Source of the DNA: an uncultured Verrucomicrobia subdivision 3 bacterium
GTDB taxonomy: Bacteria > Verrucomicrobiota > Verrucomicrobiia > Limisphaerales > DASXHY01
DNA: 64,000 bases
Direction: 5' to 3'
Assembly (NCBI GenBank): GCA_937890005.1
Contig: CALBZA010000004.1
Coordinates: 186,001-250,000, forward strand
Positions within the stretch are counted from its first letter, which is position 1; each line of letters begins with the position of its first letter. Position numbers and translations under genes: made by a program. The notes below the pieces were generated by a model, which was given only the letters and a program-made list of their open reading frames with translations, made no database searches and was not told where the DNA came from. This document shows positions 1 through 8,130 of the stretch, in pieces.

Positions 1-1
1 C

Positions 2-43
2 ACCATTTCGATCGAGCTGCCTCAGCAGCCGAGTGCCGAGTAG
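2..43 (+). CDS. Possible 3' end of an upstream gene (partial)
   Basis: The first bases read in frame 2 as TISIELPQQPSAE followed by TAG. This would fit the tail of a plus-strand gene that begins before the window. Only 13 codons are visible, so the assignment is weak and no function can be given. The remaining bases up to the pgi start (44-250) show no other gene, hairpin or clear promoter. Confidence 0.25.
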   Translation, partial: TISIELPQQPSAE

Positions 44-250
44 TTGTAGTCGCAGAACATTCGATTGGGTTTGGACGCAGCTTCTTCAAGGTTTGCGCTG
101 TGATTCTTTTGCAGAGCAAACGCAGGGTTTCTCCAGTGGACTCCCTTTCACACTGCGTGACCGCCGCCAGGATTGGAACTTCCCCTTTTCAAGCCTTTTG
201 AATCGTGATTTCATCCGCCGGCATTTTGGTGTTAGTTTCAGCACTCTTTT

Positions 251-1846
251 ATGAATTCGAAGCAGCAACTGTGGGATCGCTTTCAAAAGTTTTACTCGTC
301 CTATCCGAAGCTCGGGCTGGCCGTGGACATCAGCCGGATGAACTTCGACGAACAGTTCTTTTCCACAATGGAGCCGCGCATCCAGAAAGCGTTTGCTGCA
401 ATGGACGCGCTCGAGAAAGGGGCGATCGCGAATCCCGACGAGAAACGGATGGTCGGACATTACTGGCTCCGCAACCCCGCCCTTGCGCCAAAGCCCGAGA
501 TCAAAACCGAGATCGAACAAACGCTCGCCGACATCAAAAGCTTCGCATCGTCCGTTCACCAAGGCGCGATCAAGGGAGCGGGCGGCGCTTTCAAAAACTT
601 GTTACTTATCGGAATTGGCGGATCGGCCTTGGGACCACAATTCGTATCCAACGCGTTGAGCAATCCCGGTAACGATAAGTTAAAGCTGTTTACCTTCGAT
701 AATACCGATCCGGACGGTATGGATCGCGTTATCGCTGCGATTGGGAAGGAGCTGAATCAAACTCTGGCAGTTGTCATATCGAAGTCCGGCGGAACCAAAG
801 AAACCCGAAATGGAATGCTCGAGGCTCGAGCCGCCTACGAACGAGCCGGGTTGAACTTTGGCAGTCATGCAGTGGCCGTGACGCAGTTCGGGAGCGAACT
901 GAACAAATACGCAATTCAAAACAGCTGGATCAAACGGTTCCCGATGTGGGATTGGGTTGGCGGCCGAACCAGCGAACTGTCCGCAGTGGGATTGCTTCCG
1001 GCAGCGCTGCAAGGTTTCAACATCGACGACCTGCTTGCCGGCGCCCGGGCTTGCGACGAACAAACGCGGGTTTATCGCACGAACGAAAATCCAGCGGCAC
1101 TGCTCGCTTTGATGTGGTTCTTCGCCGGCAATGGAGCTGGTTCCAAAGCCATGGTGGTGCTGCCATATAAAGATCGACTCGAACTCTTTTCCAAATACCT
1201 CCAGCAGCTGATCATGGAATCGATCGGGAAGGAAAAAGATCTCGATGGAAAGGTGGTAAACCAGGGAATCTCTGTGTTTGGAAACAAAGGATCAACTGAT
1301 CAACACGCTTATATTCAACAGCTTAGAGATGGTTTGAACACCTTTTTCGTCACGTTCATTGAGGTTCTTAAAGATCGTGATTCCGCAAGCATCGACGTGG
1401 AGCCAAACATCACTTCCGGCGATTATCTGTCGGGATTCTTTTTGGGAACACGCCAGGCGCTGTTCGATAATGGCCGCGAGTCATTGACCCTGACCATCAA
1501 TGAGGTCTCTGCGTTCTCAGTCGGAGTGTTAATCGCATTGTTCGAACGAGCGGTCGGCTTTTATGCGAGCCTCATCAATATCAATGCCTATCACCAGCCG
1601 GGCGTTGAAGCGGGAAAGAAAGCCGCGTCAAGCGTCATCGATCTGAAACTTCGAATTCTGGAAACGTTGGCGGGCTCGGACGCGAAACAAGGTTTGACTG
1701 CAACTGCTATTGCGGATCGATGCGGGAAACCGGAAGACGTCGAAACTGTTTTCAAGATTTGTGAGCATCTTGCGGCGAACCCAACTTCAGGTGTGACGAA
1801 ATCGGCCGGACCGTCGGTGTTCGAAGCCACATACCGGAAAGCCTAA
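251..1846 (+). CDS. pgi: Glucose-6-phosphate isomerase
   Basis: This 531-residue protein interconverts glucose 6-phosphate and fructose 6-phosphate in the cytoplasm (glycolysis and gluconeogenesis). The sugar-phosphate-binding motif LIGIGGSALGP lies near residue 120 and SKSGGTKET near 180. The probable catalytic residues are Glu323 (QLIMESIGK), His352 (GSTDQHAY) and Lys456 (HQPGVEAGKK). The last 70 residues or so form an extension that looks like a small winged-helix segment; long forms of Pgi are known, for example in cyanobacteria. The ATG at 251 is the first start in frame and fits the usual N-terminus. The TAA stop overlaps the ATG of mnmG by one base, so the two genes are probably cotranscribed. 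Confidence 0.95.
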   Translation: MNSKQQLWDRFQKFYSSYPKLGLAVDISRMNFDEQFFSTMEPRIQKAFAAMDALEKGAIANPDEKRMVGHYWLRNPALAPKPEIKTEIEQTLADIKSFASSVHQGAIKGAGGAFKNLLLIGIGGSALGPQFVSNALSNPGNDKLKLFTFDNTDPDGMDRVIAAIGKELNQTLAVVISKSGGTKETRNGMLEARAAYERAGLNFGSHAVAVTQFGSELNKYAIQNSWIKRFPMWDWVGGRTSELSAVGLLPAALQGFNIDDLLAGARACDEQTRVYRTNENPAALLALMWFFAGNGAGSKAMVVLPYKDRLELFSKYLQQLIMESIGKEKDLDGKVVNQGISVFGNKGSTDQHAYIQQLRDGLNTFFVTFIEVLKDRDSASIDVEPNITSGDYLSGFFLGTRQALFDNGRESLTLTINEVSAFSVGVLIALFERAVGFYASLININAYHQPGVEAGKKAASSVIDLKLRILETLAGSDAKQGLTATAIADRCGKPEDVETVFKICEHLAANPTSGVTKSAGPSVFEATYRKA

Positions 1847-3777
1847 TGTTTGTTTACCCGAAGCAATACGACGTCATCGTAGTCGGCGCAGGTCACGCCG
1901 GAGTTGAAGCGGCTTTGGCGGCGGCGCGACTTGGATGCGATACGCTGCTTCTCACGATCAATGCAGATACGATCGGTCAGATGTCCTGCAATCCAGCAAT
2001 TGGCGGATTGGCCAAAGGACATTTGGCTCGCGAGATCGATGCCCTGGGTGGCGAGATGGGAAAAGCCACCGACATGACCGGACTCCAGTTCCGGATGCTC
2101 AACACAAAAAAGGGGCCGGCGGTATGGGCTCCGCGCGCGCAATGCGACAAGAAGGCGTATCAGTTTCGATTGAAGTGGGTTTGTGAACGTCAGCCGAACC
2201 TCAGCGTCAAACAGGGACAAACTTCCAAGCTGTTGTTCAAAGATGGGGAAGTCTGCGGGGTGGAGACCACGTTGGAAGTTCAATACCTCGCAAAAACGGT
2301 TGTTGTCACTACGGGGACGTTCCTTCGCGGTCTGATGCACATTGGGTCTAACCAACAATCAGGCGGCAGGGCGGGAGAGTCAGCTGCGATGGGATTGTCG
2401 GCGTCCTTGAAGGAAGCGGGACTGGAGCTGGGCCGACTGAAGACCGGAACGCCGCCGCGCCTGTTGCGAAACTCAATTGATTTTTCGAAGACGGAAGTTC
2501 AGCCCGGTGATGAACCGGTACCTTACTTCACGTTTTGGAAAGACGATTTGTTCCACGTGGAACATTCCGGAATCAACCCGCGCGACATCGGTCACTCAAA
2601 TGGCAAGTATCCGCCGGGTTCCATTCTCGACAAGGTAAACGGCCAGCTCCCGTGCTACGTCACGTTCACGACGGATCGCACGGCTGAGATCATTCGCGCG
2701 AATCTTCACAAATCACCGATGTATTCCGGGGTGATTGAAGGAGTGGGACCGCGCTATTGCCCTTCGATCGAAGATAAAATCGTCAAGTTCGCTGAGAAGG
2801 AGCGGCATCAGATATTCCTGGAACCCGAAGGTATTGCGACAGACGAGTTTTATGTGAACGGGTTTTCCACTTCGCTGCCCTACGAAGTCCAAATCGAAAT
2901 GATTCGGACAGTCATTGGATGTGAGAATGCCGAAATCATGCGTCCGGCGTACGCCGTCGAATACGATTTTTCCTTTCCCACGCAGCTATTCCCGTCGTTG
3001 GAAACAAAGGTTTGTCGCAACCTTTATCTCGCCGGTCAGATCAATGGTACATCGGGCTACGAAGAAGCGGGCGCGCAGGGGTTGATGGCCGGTATCAATG
3101 CAGCTCGACGTGTTCAGGGGAAGGATCCAATCGTTTTCTCACGTGATCAGGCGTATATCGGGGTGCTCATTGACGATCTCGTGACGAAAGGCACGATTGA
3201 ACCGTATCGCATGTTCACGTCGCGGGCCGAGTATCGTTTACTCCTTCGGCAAGACAACGCCGACGCGCGCCTTTCGACCGTTGGCTACGAGATCGGTCTG
3301 CTTCCGGAGCGGAACTTCCAGATCTTTCAGGCGAAGCAAAGGGCTATTGCGGATGAATTGCAGCGATTGCACACGACGCGCGAAGGCACCGATACGTTGG
3401 CTCAATTGTTGAAACGCCCGGAAGTCACGTATCAGAATCTTCCGAAACGAAACGAAAGCGTTTCCGAGGAAATTGGACAACAGGTGGAAATCGCCATCAA
3501 ATATGCCGGCTACATCGAACGTCAGCAGATGGAAGTCGAAAAGGTGAAGTCGTTCGAAGACAAACAGATTCCAGCCAGCTTCGATTACGCGCTGGTCCCG
3601 AGTTTACGACATGAGGCGCGGCAGAAGCTTTCCAAAATTCGTCCCAGCACCGTCGGCCAGGCTTCGAGGATTTCCGGTGTTTCGCCTGCGGATATCAGCA
3701 TCCTCATGGTTTGGCTTAAGCGCGCGGCTTTGCAGAATCAGCCGGGCCGCTCCAGCTGCGCGGAAAGCGGAGAATAG
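1846..3777 (+). CDS. mnmG: tRNA uridine-5-carboxymethylaminomethyl synthesis enzyme MnmG (GidA)
   Basis: MnmG works with MnmE to install carboxymethylaminomethyl groups on the wobble uridine of several tRNAs, using FAD and folate. The 643-residue protein has the N-terminal dinucleotide-binding motif GAGHAGVEAALAAARLG (about residues 14-30), the family signature GGLAKGHLAREIDALGGEMG (about 53-72) and LAGQINGTSGYEEAGAQGL near 400. The C-terminal helical region ends in SGVSPADISILMVWLK, as is usual for the family. The start overlaps the pgi stop (TAATG), and the next gene begins 4 bases after the stop, so pgi, mnmG and the epimerase gene look like one operon. mnmE is not in the window. Confidence 0.97.
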   Translation: MFVYPKQYDVIVVGAGHAGVEAALAAARLGCDTLLLTINADTIGQMSCNPAIGGLAKGHLAREIDALGGEMGKATDMTGLQFRMLNTKKGPAVWAPRAQCDKKAYQFRLKWVCERQPNLSVKQGQTSKLLFKDGEVCGVETTLEVQYLAKTVVVTTGTFLRGLMHIGSNQQSGGRAGESAAMGLSASLKEAGLELGRLKTGTPPRLLRNSIDFSKTEVQPGDEPVPYFTFWKDDLFHVEHSGINPRDIGHSNGKYPPGSILDKVNGQLPCYVTFTTDRTAEIIRANLHKSPMYSGVIEGVGPRYCPSIEDKIVKFAEKERHQIFLEPEGIATDEFYVNGFSTSLPYEVQIEMIRTVIGCENAEIMRPAYAVEYDFSFPTQLFPSLETKVCRNLYLAGQINGTSGYEEAGAQGLMAGINAARRVQGKDPIVFSRDQAYIGVLIDDLVTKGTIEPYRMFTSRAEYRLLLRQDNADARLSTVGYEIGLLPERNFQIFQAKQRAIADELQRLHTTREGTDTLAQLLKRPEVTYQNLPKRNESVSEEIGQQVEIAIKYAGYIERQQMEVEKVKSFEDKQIPASFDYALVPSLRHEARQKLSKIRPSTVGQASRISGVSPADISILMVWLKRAALQNQPGRSSCAESGE

Positions 3778-3781
3778 CGCG

Positions 3782-4831
3782 ATGAAGCTCACTTTCCAAC
3801 GAGTCGAGCTGAAACTGCTGAACCCTTGGAAACTCGCTCGGACGGAAAAAACTTCCGTCGCGGATGTCGTGATCGTGGAAATTGTCGGAGACGACGGACG
3901 AATCGGTCGAGGTGAAGCGGCGCCCGTCCGGCGCTATCAGGAATCGGTTGAAACGGTGGAAGCATTTCTTCGCCGCGTCGATCCAAACAAACTCAACGCC
4001 ACGAATCCGGAACAGAGCCGAGCTTATTTGGATCATCTGGCACCCGGAAATCATGCGGCTAAATGCGCCGTCGATGTTGCCCTTTGGGATCTGCAAGGGC
4101 AGCGGCAGCAAGCCCGAGTCTGTGACCTGTTGAAGTTGGGCTTCCGCGAGAACACGCACGTCACTTCGTTTACGATCGGAATTGATACTCGGGAAGTAAT
4201 AATTTCAAAAGTCATTGAAGCACAACAATTTCCTATTTTGAAAATGAAAGTCGGAACACCTGCAGATGAAGATAATTTGTCTGCATTACGGGAGGTTGCG
4301 CCCGAGAAATGGATTCGTCTCGACGCCAACGAAGGTTGGGCAACCAAGGAAGAGGCGATTCGGAACATTGAACGTCTGGCGCGTGATCCGAAAATTCAGT
4401 TCGTGGAACAGCCGATGCCTGCGAACGTTCCCGCTTCGGACTGGATCTGGCTCAAAGAACGTTCGCCGCTACCAATTTTTGCGGACGAGTCGTATCACAC
4501 TGCGGCCGATGCCGAACGCGCCGCGGAATGTTTTCATGGCCTCAATGTGAAACTCGTGAAAGCAGGTGGTATTTCTGGAGCGTTCGATGCCTTGCAGACC
4601 GCGCGGAAACTGGGGCTGAAAACAATGATCGGCTGCATGATCGAAACGAGCGTTTTGATCAGCGCCGCTGCTCAGCTGGCGGAATTGGCGAATTACCTTG
4701 ATCTCGATGGCAATCTTTTGATCGGCAACGACCCGTTCCGTGGCGTCAGTGCCAGAGGCGGCATCCTGTCTTTCGCAGATGCGCCGACTCAGAACGGTTT
4801 GTGCGTGTCTCCGGTGGCAACACTTTCCTGA
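3782..4831 (+). CDS. Enolase-superfamily dipeptide epimerase (muconate-cycloisomerase subgroup)
   Basis: This 349-residue protein belongs to the MLE/AEE branch of the enolase superfamily. The KMK motif in FPILKMKVG, the metal ligands in RLDANEGW, VEQPM and FADES, and the second catalytic lysine in VKLVKAGGI are all present, as is the C-terminal GCMIETSVLISAAAQLA. This pattern is typical of L-Ala-D/L-Glu and related dipeptide epimerases, which epimerise dipeptides released in murein turnover. The exact substrate cannot be read from sequence. The ATG at 3782 gives the normal N-terminus (MKLTFQRVELKLLNPW); longer starts would run into mnmG. A recycling role would agree with the amgK-murU pair about 7 kb away. 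Confidence 0.85.
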   Translation: MKLTFQRVELKLLNPWKLARTEKTSVADVVIVEIVGDDGRIGRGEAAPVRRYQESVETVEAFLRRVDPNKLNATNPEQSRAYLDHLAPGNHAAKCAVDVALWDLQGQRQQARVCDLLKLGFRENTHVTSFTIGIDTREVIISKVIEAQQFPILKMKVGTPADEDNLSALREVAPEKWIRLDANEGWATKEEAIRNIERLARDPKIQFVEQPMPANVPASDWIWLKERSPLPIFADESYHTAADAERAAECFHGLNVKLVKAGGISGAFDALQTARKLGLKTMIGCMIETSVLISAAAQLAELANYLDLDGNLLIGNDPFRGVSARGGILSFADAPTQNGLCVSPVATLS

Positions 4832-4843
4832 AATTCGCTTCGA

Positions 4844-5341
4844 TCAGTAACCCATCTTGCTGAGTTCCCTTTCGAGTGCCATTTGGAACTCCTGAAGATC
4901 ACTTTGTGGAGGGCGATATCCCTGTTGCTGCGGGACAAGTCCAAGGCGACCTGTGGCGTCGAAATACCATTCCGCAGTGTTGCCATCGCTGAACGTCACT
5001 TTTCCACTCACCATCGTTCCCGCGCGAGCGATCTGATCAACGCTCACCGAAACACGACCAGCCGGTTTCGATTCGTTGAGTTCATCATCGGTTGCCGGTG
5101 AGCTACCTCCAGGGGCAGAAACAGTGTTGGGGGCGGGCGGAGTTGCAGTCGGCAAATTCGGTTTAGGACGTTCGATGTCCTTTGGCATCAACTTCAAATC
5201 ATCCACGAGAAATCGCACATCCATGTAGGTGAGCCGCACGCCGAATTCGGAGGCGATGCGGTTCTGGATGTCGGAAAGTTTCAGTCCTTCTTCAATCCAA
5301 GCGGCCACTCGTTTTCTTTGTTCGTCGTTCAGCACATTCAT
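4844..5341 (-). CDS. Conserved hypothetical protein
   Basis: I do not recognise this 165-residue protein by name. The N-terminal 55 residues (MNVLNDEQRKRVAAWIEEGL and the following stretch) are predicted to be helical and resemble a small helix-turn-helix or FeoC-like domain. A Pro/Ala/Ser-rich linker spans roughly residues 60-90. The C-terminal part (SGKVTFSDGNTAEWYFD) is predicted beta-rich, followed by a helical tail. No signal peptide or membrane segment is seen. The ATG at 5341 was chosen because residues upstream look non-coding and Cys-rich. The gene converges on the epimerase gene with 12 bases between them. Confidence 0.7.
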   Translation of the reverse strand: MNVLNDEQRKRVAAWIEEGLKLSDIQNRIASEFGVRLTYMDVRFLVDDLKLMPKDIERPKPNLPTATPPAPNTVSAPGGSSPATDDELNESKPAGRVSVSVDQIARAGTMVSGKVTFSDGNTAEWYFDATGRLGLVPQQQGYRPPQSDLQEFQMALERELSKMGY

Positions 5342-5560
5342 AATCGCGATTCCGTCCCATCTCCGCGCTGTGTTCTCGATGAATTTTGCGCGGCTGCCGA
5401 CGCATCTTGCTATCGAAAAACCGCACTGACAAGGGAGTTTGCGGATTTCACCCCATTGAGACAACAGGCTCTATAAAGTCCCTTAATCTAGCGGTTTCCA
5501 AAGGGAATTTCGCGCAGGAGCCAGAGTCTCCTTAATCAATGAAGACGACGAAAAATTTTT

Positions 5561-6856
5561 ATGTCCTACGCGCCAACCGGAACTGAGTTTGTGACCCAAT
5601 CAGAAGTTTTGACACCTGCCCAACGCGACAATCTTTCCATTAACAGTTCCTGCAACGGACGATCTCAACATGCCCGGATGCCCAACGCCGCGCTTGGGGA
5701 AACCTTTTCAAACAACTACCCGATCATCGTTCACTGCCATCTGTGCTGGGACTGGGTCTGGCAGCGGCCCCAACAGTTTCTGTCGCGGCTCAGCAAACGT
5801 CATCGCATTCTATTCATCGAAACCGTCGGACCCGATCCACAGCTCGCGACGCCGATCGCCAGGTTCTACTCGCCCGAAAATTCGCCCAACATCACCGTTC
5901 TCCGACTTCAGTTTCCGTCGTGGCGCTGGAGTGATGCCGCGTTTGTCGATCAGGAACGACGCCGGATCGTGCGGGAGTTCCTTGACGGTCCGGGCGCCGG
6001 TCAGTTCGAGAATCCCGTGCAATGGTTTTACGATCCGATGACCGTACCGATCTTCGCCGGTCAACTCGGCGAGATTCTGAATGTGTACGATTGCATGGAT
6101 GAACTGTCGCAGTTCAAAGGGGCTCCGCCCGAAATCAAAACCCGCGAAGCGAGGTTGCTTTCGCTCGCGGATGTTGTGTTTACCGGCGGTCGAAAAATGT
6201 ATGAATCGAAGAGCCGGCTTAACTCCAATTGCCACTTCTACGGCTGTGGTGTGGATGTGGAACATTTTGGAAGTGCGCGAAATAATTCGACGCCGGTGCC
6301 TGCTGATCTCGCTGGCCTTCGGCAGCCGGTGCTCGGGTTCTTCGGCGTGGTCGATGAACGGATGGATTACGAATTGGTCGCGAAACTCGCCGACGCCAAT
6401 CCGAACTGGTCCGTCGCGATCGTGGGTCCGGTGATGAAGGTGGATCCGAAATCACTTCCGCAACGATCCAATCTCCACTGGCTCGGCCAGCGCGCGTACG
6501 CAGATCTCCCTGCCTTGTGCAAAGGTTTCAAGGTTTGCCTGATGCCTTTTGCCCTCAATGAATCGACGGAATACATCAATCCAACCAAGGCGCTCGAATA
6601 CATGGCGTCGGGCCGACCGATCGTCAGTTCGGCGGTTCCCGATGTCGTCAGCAACTTCAGTTCAGTCGTAAAAATCGCGCGCAATCACGACGAGTTCATT
6701 CAACTCTGTCGTGATGCCGTCGAACAGCCCGATGAGTCGGCTGTGCAACGCGGCCTTCAGATGGCTGCCGAAAATACCTGGGAATCGATCGTCGCCCGGT
6801 TGGAAGAACACATCGAAACAGCGCTGTTAAAGCGCAGAAATGGAATGGCTGCATGA
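5561..6856 (+). CDS. Glycosyltransferase of the group 1 (GT4-like) type
   Basis: This 431-residue cytoplasmic protein has a GT-B look: an N-terminal half starting IIVHCHLCWDWVWQRPQQFL and a C-terminal nucleotide-sugar-binding half with LGFFGVVDERMDYELV, LHWLGQRAYADLPAL and the acidic motif NPTKALEYMASGRPIVSS. The gene overlaps the following UDP-galactopyranose mutase gene by 4 bases (ATGA). It is therefore a candidate galactofuranosyl- or related transferase for a surface glycan, but donor and acceptor are unknown. The ATG at 5561 is preceded by an A/T-rich stretch and no strong ribosome-binding site. An in-frame ATG farther in (about residue 41) is a possible alternative start. Confidence 0.85.
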   Translation: MSYAPTGTEFVTQSEVLTPAQRDNLSINSSCNGRSQHARMPNAALGETFSNNYPIIVHCHLCWDWVWQRPQQFLSRLSKRHRILFIETVGPDPQLATPIARFYSPENSPNITVLRLQFPSWRWSDAAFVDQERRRIVREFLDGPGAGQFENPVQWFYDPMTVPIFAGQLGEILNVYDCMDELSQFKGAPPEIKTREARLLSLADVVFTGGRKMYESKSRLNSNCHFYGCGVDVEHFGSARNNSTPVPADLAGLRQPVLGFFGVVDERMDYELVAKLADANPNWSVAIVGPVMKVDPKSLPQRSNLHWLGQRAYADLPALCKGFKVCLMPFALNESTEYINPTKALEYMASGRPIVSSAVPDVVSNFSSVVKIARNHDEFIQLCRDAVEQPDESAVQRGLQMAAENTWESIVARLEEHIETALLKRRNGMAA

Positions 6857-8121
6857 ATCAAAACGGTTTCTCCAACGGGAATGGGCGTCACAACAACGGA
6901 CACGACATCGACGGGTTCGATTATCTGATCGTCGGCGCCGGATATTCCGGAAGTGTGCTTGCGGAACGTCTGGCTCGAGGTTCCGGAAAGAAAGTTCTGC
7001 TGGTCGATCGCCGATCGCACATTGGCGGTAATGCCTACGATTGTTACGACGATGCCGGGATTCTGATTCACAAGTACGGGCCCCACATCTTCCATACGAA
7101 TTCGAAAGAGGTGTTCGATTACCTGTCGCGTTTCACTGCATGGCGTCAATACCAGCACAAGGTTCTCGCCCATGTGGATGGACAGCTCGTGCCGATTCCA
7201 ATCAATCTCGACACCATCAACACGCTCTATGGCCTGAATCTGAATTCGTTTCAGATGGAACAATTCCTCGCGGAACGCGCGGAGCAGATCGAAAGAATTC
7301 GCACGTCGGAGGATGTCGTCGTCAGCAAGGTCGGCCGCGAGCTGTATGAAAAATTCTTCCGCGGCTACACGCGGAAACAGTGGGGACTCGATCCTTCCGA
7401 ACTCGACGCGCAGGTGACGGCGCGTGTGCCGACGCGGACGAATCGCGACGATCGCTATTTCACCGACGCGTATCAGGCGATGCCGAAGTTTGGATTCACG
7501 CGCATGTTCGAGAACATGCTGGATCATCCGAACATTCACATTCTGCTGAACACCGATTATCGCGATCTGAAGAACGTGATTCCTTACAAGGAAATGATCT
7601 ACACCGGACCGGTGGATGAATTCTTCGATCTACGCTTCGGGAAACTTCCGTATCGCTGCCTTGAATTCAAACACGAAACGTTGAATCAACAGCAGTTTCA
7701 ACCGGTGGCCGTCGTGAATTATCCAAACGACAACGCGTTTACGCGCATCACCGAGTTCAAACATCTCACAGGTCAGGAACATCCGAAGACGAGCATCGTG
7801 TATGAGTATTCCTGTGCGGAGGGTGATCCTTACTATCCGATTCCGCGCCAGGAGAACGCCGACATTTATCGGCAATATCAGACGCTCGCGGAGGAGTCCG
7901 GTGTTCATTTCGCCGGTCGGCTCGCCACTTACAAGTATTACAACATGGATCAGGTGGTCGCTCAGGCGCTCACGCTTTACGCAAAGCTCCTCAACATCAG
8001 CCGGTCCGAAGCGGTCACGCGCAAAGAGGAACCGAAGATTACGACCGTCACGTTCCCTCGTGTCATCAAACCGCGCCGCTCCGTGTCTGTCCGACGAAAA
8101 GCTGTCGCGTCGGAAACGTAA
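6853..8121 (+). CDS. glf: UDP-galactopyranose mutase
   Basis: Glf is a flavoenzyme that converts UDP-galactopyranose to UDP-galactofuranose for cell-surface glycans. The 422-residue protein has the FAD-binding motif DYLIVGAGYSGSVLAERLA (about residues 24-42), LLVDRRSHIGGNAYD, the conserved KYGPHIFHT, and FFRGYTRKQWGLDPSEL. It is longer than the usual 370-390 residues because of a Gly/Asn-rich N-terminus and a basic C-terminal tail of about 35 residues. The start overlaps the glycosyltransferase stop (ATGA), and the GH2 gene begins 9 bases after the stop, so the three probably form one transcript. Confidence 0.95.
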   Translation: MNQNGFSNGNGRHNNGHDIDGFDYLIVGAGYSGSVLAERLARGSGKKVLLVDRRSHIGGNAYDCYDDAGILIHKYGPHIFHTNSKEVFDYLSRFTAWRQYQHKVLAHVDGQLVPIPINLDTINTLYGLNLNSFQMEQFLAERAEQIERIRTSEDVVVSKVGRELYEKFFRGYTRKQWGLDPSELDAQVTARVPTRTNRDDRYFTDAYQAMPKFGFTRMFENMLDHPNIHILLNTDYRDLKNVIPYKEMIYTGPVDEFFDLRFGKLPYRCLEFKHETLNQQQFQPVAVVNYPNDNAFTRITEFKHLTGQEHPKTSIVYEYSCAEGDPYYPIPRQENADIYRQYQTLAEESGVHFAGRLATYKYYNMDQVVAQALTLYAKLLNISRSEAVTRKEEPKITTVTFPRVIKPRRSVSVRRKAVASET

Positions 8122-8130
8122 TATGCAGCA

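Noticed and set aside
86..562. Minus-strand open frame over the start of pgi
   Set aside because: It overlaps pgi and has no recognisable domain.
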